In this document: piece by piece, positions 29,101 to 38,481 of the stretch
Layout: each line of letters opens with the position of its first letter
Position numbering within the stretch: position 1 is the first letter of the stretch
From: Chlorogloea sp. CCALA 695
GTDB lineage: Bacteria > Cyanobacteriota > Cyanobacteriia > Cyanobacteriales > Chroococcidiopsidaceae
NCBI RefSeq assembly: GCF_003003885.1
Contig: NZ_PVWN01000033.1
Location: 1-46,611 of the forward strand
DNA length: 46,611 bases
Direction of reading: 5' to 3'
Translations under genes and position numbers: made by a program
The notes under the pieces: model-generated
Databases searched by the model: none
What the model was told of the DNA's origin: nothing
What the model saw: the letters and a program-made list of their open reading frames with translations, nothing else

Positions 29101-30606
29101 CAAGCAGGGTTAAAGCTTACTCCCAGACAGATATTTGAGCAACCAACGATTGCTCAATTAGGTGCGATCGCACTTGCAACCTCAACTACCGCCATAGAAC
29201 AAGGATTAGTTACAGGTGCAGTACCCCTTACACCGATTCAGCACTGGTTTTTGGCACAAAATCAACCCGACGCGCACCACTGGAATCAGTCACTATTATT
29301 AGAAGTTGCGCCCGGAAGTAACCCCAATTTGTGGGAACAGATAGTACAGCATTTACTTAATCATCATGATGCACTCCGCCTGAATTTTCAGCAGCAAGAA
29401 TCTGGCTGGCAGCAAATTATTAGTTCTCACCAAAGGGAGGTATTTACAAAAGTAGATTTATCAGCATTGCCAGAAGTTGAGCAAAAATTAGCAATAGAAG
29501 CTACCGCCACCAAATTGCAAGCTAGTTTGAATTTAGCAGAATCCCTAGTAAGGTTTGCGTGGTTTGACTTGGGGCGATTGCGTAGTCGTTTATTAATTAT
29601 CGTTCATCACTTAGCTATAGATGGCGTTTCTTGGCGGATTTTAATTGAAGACTTGCAAACTGCCTATCAGCAACTTAGCCAAGGTGAGGCGATTACTTTG
29701 CCTGCTAAAACAACGTCGTGGCAAACATGGGCGTTGCATTTACAAGAGTATTCCCAGTCTTTGCCGCAACTAAATTACTGGTCAACACAATTGCACAAAC
29801 CAGTGACGGCTTTACCTGTGGATGATGCGGGGGGCAAAAATACTGTAGCTGAGGCTAATACTGTATCTGTATATCTTAGTCAGCAAGAAACCCAAGCTTT
29901 ATTGCAAGAAGTACATCAGGCTTATCGCACCCAAATTAATGATGTGTTGCTGACGGCGCTATTACAAACACTTACTCAGTGGACAGGAGAAAGTTCGCTC
30001 TTTGTGGAATTGGAGGGACATGGACGCGAGGAAATGTTTGCTGATGTTGATTTGTCGCGGACTGTCGGCTGGTTTACTACTCATTTTCCCGTATGGCTGG
30101 AATGGCAAGGCAGCGATTTAGGTAATAGTTTAAAGGCTGTCAAAGAGCAATTGCGGTCGTTGCCTGATCGCGGATTTGATTATGGCGTACTGCGCTATCT
30201 AAGTAATACAAGGGAAAAACTGCCAGTATCTCAAGCTGAAGTCTTGTTTAACTACTTAGGTCAAACTGACCAAATATTATCATCGCTGTTTGTACCCGCC
30301 GCAGAGTCGATTGGGGCAAACCGCAGCCAACAGGGAAGGCGGAATTATTTGCTAGAAATTACCGCCGTTGTAGTAGGCGATCGCTTACAAGTTAATTGGA
30401 CTTATAGCCAACAAATCCATCACCGCACCACGATTGAGCAATTGGCAGCAGATTTTATAGCCAAGTTGCGATCGCTAATTACTTATTGCCAATCACCCCC
30501 AGACGCAGGCTACACGCCTTCAGACTTTCCCCAAGCCAAACTCAACTCTCAAGACTTAAATAAGTTTTTGGCAAAGTTCAACCGCCCATCGGAGGAGACA
30601 AACTAA
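26149..30606 (+). CDS. NRPS: interface-A(His-like)-PCP-E
   Basis: Same architecture as the protein encoded at 14781-19190. The N-terminal ~430 residues form an interface domain with LPTAIADV (near 135) where a C domain has HHxxxDG. The A domain (about 450-955; IYTSGSTGKPKG) reads DSALIAEVW. This shares D, S, L, A, E and V in register with the bacitracin His code DSELTAEVC as I recall it, so His is the first choice, though the code is not a standard match. The PCP is LGGDS near 969. The E domain (about 1015-1485) has HHLAIDGVSWR, EGHGRE and FNYLGQTD, predicting a D residue. The gene follows the stand-alone hydroxylase by 43 bp and overlaps the next gene by one base (TAATG). Confidence 0.88.
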   Translation: MQSTTLIGYRLSPQQEHLWQFNPTANSQCSITIQGNLNLGILQSAIQNIVNQYEILRTNFDCLPQTTVPVQILRDRQSISLDYHDWDTLLIPNQNLKIAELSQQQSYKNVNLETGALLQLTLVKLSAKNHVLLVTLPTAIADVISLQNFVREISIFYTAAINNQEVDNDILQYADIAEWQHELLLEAEGKAYWENKNISSLPIKLPFEQHLNQDFQSQSLKVDIVKQKNDNLPANYASWLLTCWIVLLWRNTDVAEITINSLYDGRKHTELRSAIGLFAKYLPLVFSLNPDLSFSQVWQQVQASVDEAYQWQDYFVGQQNEQDFTDLPIAFDFIERSPQYTAGEISLAISQQYACIDRCKLKLSCWHQDDNLILELHYDPLIYQAQDICRLTEQFQQLLTSATNNPQTLISELEILGDREKHQLLTEFNNTQTTPPSYQLIHQLFAAQSARTPDSIAVIFQEEKLTYDELNRRADKLAHYLQQLGVKPETVVGICVEKSLEMIIGILAILKAGGAYLPLDPAYPQERLAFILQDTQAPIVLTQQKLVQNLPPHLAKVLCLDTDLQDTEAASQSSYAVTSTNLAYLIYTSGSTGKPKGVQISHQNLVHSTQARINYYQESVTSFLLLSSFAFDSSVAGIFWTLCSGGALILPQAKGEQDIPYLLDLITQHQISHVLSLSSLYAILLEQAKPAQLASLQNIIVAGESCLPALVNHHQQLLPQTSLYNEYGPTEGTVWSSATKLTVPVSIGRAIANTQLYLLNSRLHPVPLGVAGEVYISGDGIARGYYNRPDLTAERFIPHPFSDVEGLRLYKTGDLARYLVDGNIEFLGRIDQQVKIRGFRIELGEIETAIMQHPSIRTSIVVARKDKSNRQRLIAYIIPESGQIAPTLTQIHQFLQPQLPDYMMPSALACISTIPRLPNGKIDLKSLPDPELSRAFVAPRTIPEKTLTSIWQQVLRLEQVGIHDNFFELGGDSIVSIQMVSKANQAGLKLTPRQIFEQPTIAQLGAIALATSTTAIEQGLVTGAVPLTPIQHWFLAQNQPDAHHWNQSLLLEVAPGSNPNLWEQIVQHLLNHHDALRLNFQQQESGWQQIISSHQREVFTKVDLSALPEVEQKLAIEATATKLQASLNLAESLVRFAWFDLGRLRSRLLIIVHHLAIDGVSWRILIEDLQTAYQQLSQGEAITLPAKTTSWQTWALHLQEYSQSLPQLNYWSTQLHKPVTALPVDDAGGKNTVAEANTVSVYLSQQETQALLQEVHQAYRTQINDVLLTALLQTLTQWTGESSLFVELEGHGREEMFADVDLSRTVGWFTTHFPVWLEWQGSDLGNSLKAVKEQLRSLPDRGFDYGVLRYLSNTREKLPVSQAEVLFNYLGQTDQILSSLFVPAAESIGANRSQQGRRNYLLEITAVVVGDRLQVNWTYSQQIHHRTTIEQLAADFIAKLRSLITYCQSPPDAGYTPSDFPQAKLNSQDLNKFLAKFNRPSEETN

Positions 30607-33600
30607 TGAATACAGCCAATATCGAGAACATTTACGAACTTTCCCCGGTGCAACAGGGTTTACTCTTTCATAGCCTGTATGAATCGGATGGCGCTTATTT
30701 TGTCCAGTTGAGCTATAGCTTTGGCGGACTATTAAATATTGTCGCCTTTACGCAAGCTTGGCAAAGAGTTTTAGAACGCCACGCACCCTTGCGGACAAGT
30801 TTTTATTGGGAAGGGATTGATAAACCGTTGCAAGTTGTCAATAAACAGGTAGATTTACCCCTTAAACAATTAGATTGGCGGGAAATAAACCCAGAAGAAC
30901 AACAAACTAAATTTCAGGATCTGTTGTTGAGCGATCGCCAACAAGGGTTTAATTTATCTACAGAATCTTTGTTGCGTCTAACATTGATTCGTTTAGGCGA
31001 TCGCGCTTATCAATTTATCTGGAGTTCTCACCACATCATCTTAGATGGTTGGTCAACAGCTTTAGTATTCAAAGACTTTGTTCTGCTCTACCAAGGGTTT
31101 TGTCAGGGTGAAGATATATTTTTACCTTCTAGCAGTTGCTTCGCTGATTATATTGCGTGGTTGCAACAGCAAGACTTAGAGCAAGCAGAAGTATTTTGGC
31201 GGCGACTCCTCCAGGGAGTGCAAGCACCTACACCCTTAACTAATCTTGAAGTTAATAACTTACATCCTCAAATAGAAAAATATGACGAACAACGGCTTAA
31301 GCTATCGGTTGCAACTACCGAGAAGCTCAAAACTTGGGCAAAACAACAGCAACTAACACTAAACACCTTAGTACAAGGAGCGTGGGCTTTGCTCCTGAGT
31401 CGTTATAGCGGTCAAAATGATGTAGTTTACGGCGTAACCGTTTCCGGTCGTCCGGTTGATATCCCCAGTTCTGAATCCATGGTAGGAATGTTTATTAATA
31501 CCCTACCTTTGCACGTTCGGGTAGATGCCCAAATGTCCTTGACATCTTGGCTTGGACAGCTTCAAAATCAATTACTAGAAATCCGCCAGTATGAGTACAG
31601 TCCTTTAGTTGAGATTCAAGGCTGGAGCGAAATACCGCGAGGCGTACCGTTATTTGAGAGCATATTAGTATTTGAAAACTACCCCGTTGATCGGGCGCTG
31701 CAAGATTGGCAAGCAGATTTAGAAATTCGCAATCTTAGCGCTGTCGATAATACCAATTATCCGCTCACAATTAGCGCTATACCTGGGATTGAGTTAGAAC
31801 TAAGAATTGCTGGCGATCGCCACCGTTTTGATGCTTCGACTATTTCTCGAATGTTGGGACACTTGCAAACGTTGCTAACAGCAATGGTTTTCAATCCCGA
31901 AGTTCGCTTGCACGAGTTACCACTATTAACCGCAACGGAGAAACAGTTATTAGTAGATTGGAATAAAACAACTACTAACTATCCGCAGCAGTGCATTCAT
32001 CAGTTATTTGCCCAACAGGTAGAAAAAACACCAGATGCAGTCGCCGTAGTGTTTGAAGGTCAAAGCCTAACTTATCAACAATTAGACCTACAGGCGAATC
32101 AATTAGCGCATTACTTACAAAAATTAGGAGTCGGCGCAGACATCTTAGTAGGGATTTGTCTAGAACGCAGCTTAGATATGGCGATCGCAGTTTTAGCTGT
32201 CTTCAAAGCTGGCGGTGCTTACGTCCCCCTAGATCCCGATCGCCCTTTATTGCAACTAACTTTTATGTTGCAGGATGCGGGTTGTCAGATTTTACTAACT
32301 CACAAACATTTAGCCGCCGATTTTGAGTCAGGACAAATAGTTTATTTAGATACAGATTGGGGGGTAATTTCTCAAGAATCACAATTACAACCTCATAGTA
32401 CAGTTGCACCGGAAAACCTGGCATACCTCATTTATACCTCTGGTTCTACAGGACTTGCTAAAGGGGTAATGGTGACGCATAGCAGCTTGACTAATGCTTA
32501 TTTTGGTTGGGAAACAGCTTATCAACTGCAAAATATTAGCTGTCATTTGCAAATGGCGAATTTCTGCTTTGATGTTTTTGTGGGGGATTTAATTCGGGCT
32601 TTGTGTTCTGGGGGCAAATTAGTTTTATGTCCCCGCGACTATCTTTTAGAACCCGCCGCGCTGTACTCTTTGCTGCGCCAGCATCAAGTAGAATGCGCCG
32701 AATTTGTCCCCGCAGTTTTAAATAATCTCGTCCAATACTTAGCCAAAAGTCAACAGTGCCTTGATTTTATGCGGCTGGTAATTTGTGGTTCAGATAGTTG
32801 GTATGGCGCAGAGTATCAGAAAATTCAAGCAGTATTAGGCGATCGCGCGCGTCTAATTAATTCCTATGGTTTGACTGAAACTACTATTGACAGTTCCTAC
32901 TTTGAAACGGTTACAGGTAAGTTATCAATAGATCAATTAGTCCCCATTGGTAGACCTTTCGCTAATACTCAACTTTACATCTTAGATCCTTATTTACAAC
33001 CCGTCCCGATTGGAGTATGTGGCGAACTCTATATTGGCGGTGCAAGTTTGGCTAGAGGGTATCACCATCGCCCAGAATTAACCGCAGAGAAATTTATTCC
33101 CGATTGTTTTAGCGAGTTTCCAGGTAGCCGTTTGTACAAAACTGGCGATGTAGCCCGTTATCTCCCAGATGGCAACATTGCTTTTGTAGGTAGAGTTGAT
33201 TATCAAGTCAAAATTCGCGGTTTTCGGCTTGAATTAGGGGAAATTGAAGCCATCCTTAGCCAACACCCAGCCGTAGAAAAAGTTGTAGTTGTAGTTAGAG
33301 AAGATGAACTTGGAAAACGCTTAGTAGCTTACATTCAGTGTCAAGATGTTAATTTACAATTGCGCGATTTTCTGCAATCAAAGTTACCGCAATATGCCAT
33401 TCCTTCAGCGTTTGTATTGCTTCGCGCGCTGCCACTTTTAGCTAATGGTAAGGTCGATCGGCGATCGCTACCCAAGCCTGACTTAGCCGCTAATACAGAT
33501 ACATTTATGCCCCCTCGTACTGCCATAGAGAAAGTATTAGCAGGCATTTGGGCGAAAATTCTTCGTGTTGAAAAAGTAGGCATTTACAACAATTTCTTTG

Positions 33601-33854
33601 AGTTGGGGGGACATTCTTTACTTGCGACTCAAGTTGTTTCCCGCATCCGCGAAACATTTAAAGTCCAGTTACCTCTACGCGCGTTATTTGAATCGCCAAC
33701 CGTTGCGACGTTAGCGCAAAGCTTAATTACTTACGAGGTAAAGCCAGGAATGACTGAGAAAATCGCCCAAATCTTGCAACAGATTGAGGGAATGTCCTCT
33801 GAAGATGCGAAAGCAGCGTTGCAAAGTAGGAAAACGATTAAATCTGTCGGTTAA
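30606..33854 (+). CDS. NRPS: C-A(Orn-like)-PCP
   Basis: Adds one L-residue. The C domain starts SPVQQGLLFH with HHIILDG near 143, the DCL style expected after the upstream E domain. The A domain (about 440-935) reads DVGEVCSID. The Orn code DVGEIGSID differs at two places, and the Glu and final Asp that would hold a side-chain amine are kept, so Orn (or Lys) is likely. GLTE replaces the usual GPTE in the core. The PCP is LGGHS near 1000, and no E domain follows. The helical tail (GMTEKIAQILQQIEGMSSEDAK) probably docks to the next protein. No ornithine N-oxygenase is present, so a hydroxamate ligand is not supported. The ribosome site is strong (GGAGGAG). Confidence 0.9.
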   Translation: MNTANIENIYELSPVQQGLLFHSLYESDGAYFVQLSYSFGGLLNIVAFTQAWQRVLERHAPLRTSFYWEGIDKPLQVVNKQVDLPLKQLDWREINPEEQQTKFQDLLLSDRQQGFNLSTESLLRLTLIRLGDRAYQFIWSSHHIILDGWSTALVFKDFVLLYQGFCQGEDIFLPSSSCFADYIAWLQQQDLEQAEVFWRRLLQGVQAPTPLTNLEVNNLHPQIEKYDEQRLKLSVATTEKLKTWAKQQQLTLNTLVQGAWALLLSRYSGQNDVVYGVTVSGRPVDIPSSESMVGMFINTLPLHVRVDAQMSLTSWLGQLQNQLLEIRQYEYSPLVEIQGWSEIPRGVPLFESILVFENYPVDRALQDWQADLEIRNLSAVDNTNYPLTISAIPGIELELRIAGDRHRFDASTISRMLGHLQTLLTAMVFNPEVRLHELPLLTATEKQLLVDWNKTTTNYPQQCIHQLFAQQVEKTPDAVAVVFEGQSLTYQQLDLQANQLAHYLQKLGVGADILVGICLERSLDMAIAVLAVFKAGGAYVPLDPDRPLLQLTFMLQDAGCQILLTHKHLAADFESGQIVYLDTDWGVISQESQLQPHSTVAPENLAYLIYTSGSTGLAKGVMVTHSSLTNAYFGWETAYQLQNISCHLQMANFCFDVFVGDLIRALCSGGKLVLCPRDYLLEPAALYSLLRQHQVECAEFVPAVLNNLVQYLAKSQQCLDFMRLVICGSDSWYGAEYQKIQAVLGDRARLINSYGLTETTIDSSYFETVTGKLSIDQLVPIGRPFANTQLYILDPYLQPVPIGVCGELYIGGASLARGYHHRPELTAEKFIPDCFSEFPGSRLYKTGDVARYLPDGNIAFVGRVDYQVKIRGFRLELGEIEAILSQHPAVEKVVVVVREDELGKRLVAYIQCQDVNLQLRDFLQSKLPQYAIPSAFVLLRALPLLANGKVDRRSLPKPDLAANTDTFMPPRTAIEKVLAGIWAKILRVEKVGIYNNFFELGGHSLLATQVVSRIRETFKVQLPLRALFESPTVATLAQSLITYEVKPGMTEKIAQILQQIEGMSSEDAKAALQSRKTIKSVG

Positions 33855-33873
33855 TTCAAAACTATCGGGGAAT

Positions 33874-36800
33874 ATGATGGAAGACTTATATTTACAATCT
33901 GAAAAACTGGAACTGTTGGATTACTTACTAGCAGAAGCAGAAATTACATCTTCTCAACCAACAATTACGCCTCGCCCAAGTTCTGAGAATTTGCCGTTAT
34001 CTTTTGCTCAACAACGTTTGTGGTTTCTCAATCAGTTAGAACCAGATAGTCCCTTTTACAATATTTCTGCGGCTTTGCGCTTGAAAGGTGTACTCAATAT
34101 TACCGCCTTAGAAAATAGTTTTAACGAAATTATCCGGCGACACGAAGTTTTGCGAACGGCATTTACTGTTGTTGATGGGCAACCGATTCAAGTTGTTACT
34201 CCCTGCCAAAAGTTAACTATTCAATTAATCGATCTTACTAATTTATCAATTGTAAAACGTGAAGTTGAGGTACAAAAATTAGCGATTCAAGAAGTCGAGC
34301 AACCTTTCAATCTAGGAGCGGGGCTTTTGGTTAGAAGTACATTGTTACGTCTGGGGGAGTCAGAACATATATTGGTGTTTGCCATGCACCACATTGTTAG
34401 CGATGGTTGGTCAATAGATGTGTTGGTGCAGGAGGTAGCAACGTTATACGAATGTTACTGTAACGGCAAGCCTTCGCCTTTACCAGAATTGACTATCCAG
34501 TACGCCGACTATGCAGTTTGGCAACGACAGTATTTACAAGGGGAAGTTTTAGAACGTCAGCTTGACTACTGGAAGCAGCAATTAGGAAGCAACTTACCAG
34601 TTTTAGAGTTGCCTACAGACAAAATGCGATCGCATAGCCAATCTTTTCGCGGCGCAAGTCAATCTTTTTACCTCCCTCAAAACCTAGTTGTTGCGCTCAA
34701 AAGCCTCAGCCAGCAGGAAAGTTGTACTTTGTTTATGACTTTTTTAGCAGCTTTTCAAGTGTTACTTTCTCGTTATGCGGGAATGAGGGATATTGTTATC
34801 GGTACGCCAATTGCCAACCGCGATCGCACGGAAACCGAAGGGTTAATTGGCTTTTTTGTCAATACCTTAGTATTGCGGACTGATTTGTCAGATAATCCTA
34901 GCTTTCGAGAACTATTAAAGCGGGTACGGGAGACAACTTTAGGTGCTTACGATCATCAAGATTTGCCTTTCGATTTATTAGTAGAAGCTTTAAATCCGCA
35001 GCGAGATTTGAGTCATACGCCTTTGTTTCAAGTAATGTTTGTCTGGCAAAATGCGCCAATGTCGGCTGTAGAACTATCTGGTTTGACTTGGGAAACTGTA
35101 GCGACTGATAGCAAAACAGCTAAGTTTGATTTGACTTTATTAATGGAGGAAACCGAGTTAGGGCTAAAGGCTGCATTGGAATACAACACCGATTTGTTTG
35201 AGGCGACAACTATTAGCCGGATGGTAGAACATTTACAGATCGTTCTAGAGGGTATTGCTGCAAATCCTAATCAGCCCGTCGCCAAACTCCCTTTAACTCC
35301 TCAGCTAGATGGGAATTTTACTCAAGCTGAATATTCTTTAGATCGCTGCATTCATGAGTTATTTAGCGATCGCGCCGCCCAAACACCAGATGCCGTCGCC
35401 GTAGTATTTGCTGGCAAACAATTAACTTACAAACAGCTAAATACTCAGGCAAATCAGTTAGCTAACTACCTGCAAAAACGAGGTATTCGTCCCGATTGTT
35501 TGGTAGGTATCTGTGTCGAACGTTCCTTAGAAATGGTGGTAGGACTTTTAGGCATTCTCAAAGCTGGGGGCGCTTATTTACCAATAGATCCAGCTTATCC
35601 CCAAGAACGGTTGGCATTCATGCTAGAGGATGCTGGCGTATCAGTATTGCTGACTCAAGAAAGATTAGCTAATTTGCTGCCCGAACAAGCACAACTTATT
35701 TGTTTGGATAGTGACTGGGAAAAAATCGCCCAAGCAAGTCAGGACAACCCCAATAGCACTGTACAACCGGAAAACATCGCCTATGCCATTTATACATCTG
35801 GTTCTACAGGCGTTCCCAAAGCTGTAATGATTCCCCACAGGGCAATTTGCAATCATATGTTATGGATGCAAGCAGAATTTCCTTTAACACCCGCCGATTG
35901 CGTACTTCAGAAAACCCCCTTTAGCTTCGATGCGTCTGTTTGGGAGTTTTACGCCCCTCTATTGGCTGGCGGTAAATTACTGTTAGCCCAACCTGGCGGA
36001 CATCAAGACAATACTTATTTAGTTGACCTAATTGCCGCCCAACAAGTAACTATTTTGCAATTAGTACCTACGCAACTAGGATCGCTATTAGAAAATCCAA
36101 AAATCGCCCACTGTAAAAGTTTGCGGCGGGTATTTTGTGGCGGGGAAGTATTAACTACTGACTTGCAACAGCGATTTTTTAGCTGTTTACCAAAGGTAGA
36201 ACTGTACAATCTTTATGGCCCAACTGAAGCAACGATTGATACTACCTTTTGGCGATGTCAGTTTGAGGATGAATATAGAGTAGTACCGATTGGCAATGCG
36301 ATCGCCAACGTGCAAGTTTATGTCTTAGATTCCTACCTCCAGTTAGTTCCTGTAGGTGTGACTGGCGAAATTTATATTGGTGGTGATAGTTTAGCGCGCT
36401 GTTATGGCGACTTCCCAGATTTGACTGCCCAAAAGTTTATTCCTCATCCTTTTGCTACGGGGGAGCGACTGTATAAAACTGGAGATTTGGGGCGTTATCG
36501 AACCGATGGCGTTATCGAATTTCTTGGTCGTATTGATAGCCAAGTGAAGTTAAGAGGTTTCCGCATTGAGTTAGGAGAAATAGAAGCGCAACTTAGCCAA
36601 CACCCACAGGTAAAACAAAGCGTTGCCATCGTCCGGGAAGACGTACCAAGTCAGCAGCGCTTAGTAGCTTATATTATTGCTCGTCAGCCGTCCCCCACCG
36701 TTAGCGAACTGCGGAGTTTTTTAAAACAGAGACTACCAGACTATACAATTCCAGCTATTTTTATTTTCTTAGATGTTTTGCCACTTTTACCCAATGGCAA

Positions 36801-38481
36801 GATAGACCGAAATTCTTTACCATTACCCGATCTTCAGAGAGCGAATTTAGAGTTTACCGCCCCCCGTAACTCTATTGAAGCAACCTTAGTTCAAATTTGG
36901 AGCCAAGTTTTACAAATAGAAAATATTGGCGTAGACGATAACTTTTTTGAATTGGGTGGTGACTCAATTCTCAGCTTGCAGGTAATCGCCAAAGCCAATC
37001 AAGCAGGTTTGCAACTAACACCCAAGCAAATATTTGAGGAGCAAACGATCGCTCAATTAGCCAAAGTTGCTAGTACAACAACAGTATTGCAGGCAGAACA
37101 AGGACTTGTTACGGGTTCTCTACCTTTAACACCTATCCAACACTGGTTTTTTGAGCAGGAACTTACCGATCCGCATCATTGGAATCAGGCAGTTATGCTA
37201 GAAGTACCTCAAACAAGCGATCGCCAAATTTGGGAGCAAGTAGTTCAAAAACTGCTCGAACATCATGATGTTCTGCGATCGCACTTTACCCAAACGGCAT
37301 CTATTTGTCCTCCTCCCGCTAATACACCACCTTTTACCATTGTTGATTTATCAGCTTTGCCTCTAAGTCAGCAAAAGCAGGCAATTGAGACTACCGCCAC
37401 CACTTTGCAAGCAAGCTTAAACTTATCTGGGCAATTAGTAAAAGTTGTCTTATTTCAACTAGGAATGCAACAACCTAGCCGATTGCTAGCGATCGCTCAT
37501 CATCTAATTATTGATGGTGTTTCTTGGCGCATATTGCTAGAAGACTTGCAAACAGCTTATCAGCAGCTTAGTCACGGTCAGACAATTGAACTACCAGCAA
37601 AAACAACCTCTTTCAAACAGTGGGCGGAACAACTAAGAATATATGCTCAATCTAGCGCCGTAGAATCAGAGCGAGATTACTGGCTTAGTCAATCTTATTT
37701 ACAGCCTCTACCCGTAGATTTTACTAATGGTGAAAATATTGAAGCTACGGCGGCTACTGTATCGGTTTCCCTTAGCCAGCAAGAAACCCAAGCTTTGCTA
37801 CAGGAAATACCCGCCGCCTATCAAACTCAAATTAATGATGTATTACTAACGGCATTAGTCCAAGCTTTTTCGGAGTGGACGGGGGTAAATTCCCTATTAA
37901 TTGACTTAGAAGGTCACGGACGAGAAGATATTATTCCTAATATTGACTTATCGCGGACAATTGGCTGGTTTACTACTATTTTCCCCGTATATTTGCACCT
38001 AGAAGCAAATAGCGCCCCAGAAACGGCATTAAAGACGATTAAAGAGCAATTGCGTAGCATCCCGCACCGAGGGATTAATTATGGTGTATTGCGCTATCTT
38101 TGCCGAGACGAGGGGCTGCAAGCACTGCCCCAAGCGGAAGTGAAGTTTAATTACTTAGGTCAGTTCGACCGAGTATTGTCTATATTTCAAAGCGCGTCCG
38201 AATCTAGCGGTTTAACTCAAAGCCCACGCGGAAAGCGTAACTGTCTATTAGAGATCAATGGATTAATTATCGAAAATCAGTTGCGCCTAAATTGGACTTA
38301 CAGCCAAGCCGTACATCAACACACCACCGTTACTAAGTTAGCGGAGAGCTTTATTAGTGCATTGCGATCGCTAATTGCTCACTGTAAATCTCCCAATGCT
38401 GGCGGTTACACGCCTACAGATTTTCCCCAAATGCAATTTTCGCAACAAGAACTAGACAGCTTAATTGCTGAACTAAACTAA
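33874..38481 (+). CDS. NRPS: C-A(Gln)-PCP-E
   Basis: Adds a predicted D-Gln. The protein begins with a short helical segment (EKLELLDYLLAEAE), probably for docking. The C domain starts LPLSFAQQRLWF with HHIVSDG near 173, the LCL style, which agrees with the preceding module having no E domain. The A domain (about 480-980) reads DAWQFGLID, the Gln code known from iturin-family synthetases. The PCP is LGGDS near 1027. The E domain has HHLIIDGVSWR, EGHGRED, RTIGWFTTIFP and FNYLGQFD. The reading frame is open back to 33784, inside the previous gene, but that would add 30 basic residues of no domain type. ATG at 33874 follows GGGG and leaves a 19-bp gap, so it is preferred; ATG at 33877 is also possible. 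Confidence 0.9.
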   Translation: MMEDLYLQSEKLELLDYLLAEAEITSSQPTITPRPSSENLPLSFAQQRLWFLNQLEPDSPFYNISAALRLKGVLNITALENSFNEIIRRHEVLRTAFTVVDGQPIQVVTPCQKLTIQLIDLTNLSIVKREVEVQKLAIQEVEQPFNLGAGLLVRSTLLRLGESEHILVFAMHHIVSDGWSIDVLVQEVATLYECYCNGKPSPLPELTIQYADYAVWQRQYLQGEVLERQLDYWKQQLGSNLPVLELPTDKMRSHSQSFRGASQSFYLPQNLVVALKSLSQQESCTLFMTFLAAFQVLLSRYAGMRDIVIGTPIANRDRTETEGLIGFFVNTLVLRTDLSDNPSFRELLKRVRETTLGAYDHQDLPFDLLVEALNPQRDLSHTPLFQVMFVWQNAPMSAVELSGLTWETVATDSKTAKFDLTLLMEETELGLKAALEYNTDLFEATTISRMVEHLQIVLEGIAANPNQPVAKLPLTPQLDGNFTQAEYSLDRCIHELFSDRAAQTPDAVAVVFAGKQLTYKQLNTQANQLANYLQKRGIRPDCLVGICVERSLEMVVGLLGILKAGGAYLPIDPAYPQERLAFMLEDAGVSVLLTQERLANLLPEQAQLICLDSDWEKIAQASQDNPNSTVQPENIAYAIYTSGSTGVPKAVMIPHRAICNHMLWMQAEFPLTPADCVLQKTPFSFDASVWEFYAPLLAGGKLLLAQPGGHQDNTYLVDLIAAQQVTILQLVPTQLGSLLENPKIAHCKSLRRVFCGGEVLTTDLQQRFFSCLPKVELYNLYGPTEATIDTTFWRCQFEDEYRVVPIGNAIANVQVYVLDSYLQLVPVGVTGEIYIGGDSLARCYGDFPDLTAQKFIPHPFATGERLYKTGDLGRYRTDGVIEFLGRIDSQVKLRGFRIELGEIEAQLSQHPQVKQSVAIVREDVPSQQRLVAYIIARQPSPTVSELRSFLKQRLPDYTIPAIFIFLDVLPLLPNGKIDRNSLPLPDLQRANLEFTAPRNSIEATLVQIWSQVLQIENIGVDDNFFELGGDSILSLQVIAKANQAGLQLTPKQIFEEQTIAQLAKVASTTTVLQAEQGLVTGSLPLTPIQHWFFEQELTDPHHWNQAVMLEVPQTSDRQIWEQVVQKLLEHHDVLRSHFTQTASICPPPANTPPFTIVDLSALPLSQQKQAIETTATTLQASLNLSGQLVKVVLFQLGMQQPSRLLAIAHHLIIDGVSWRILLEDLQTAYQQLSHGQTIELPAKTTSFKQWAEQLRIYAQSSAVESERDYWLSQSYLQPLPVDFTNGENIEATAATVSVSLSQQETQALLQEIPAAYQTQINDVLLTALVQAFSEWTGVNSLLIDLEGHGREDIIPNIDLSRTIGWFTTIFPVYLHLEANSAPETALKTIKEQLRSIPHRGINYGVLRYLCRDEGLQALPQAEVKFNYLGQFDRVLSIFQSASESSGLTQSPRGKRNCLLEINGLIIENQLRLNWTYSQAVHQHTTVTKLAESFISALRSLIAHCKSPNAGGYTPTDFPQMQFSQQELDSLIAELN

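Noticed and set aside
33784-33873. Upstream start for the Gln-module NRPS, overlapping the previous gene by 71 bp
   Set aside because: The extra 30 residues are basic and match no docking domain, while ATG at 33874 has a G-rich ribosome site.
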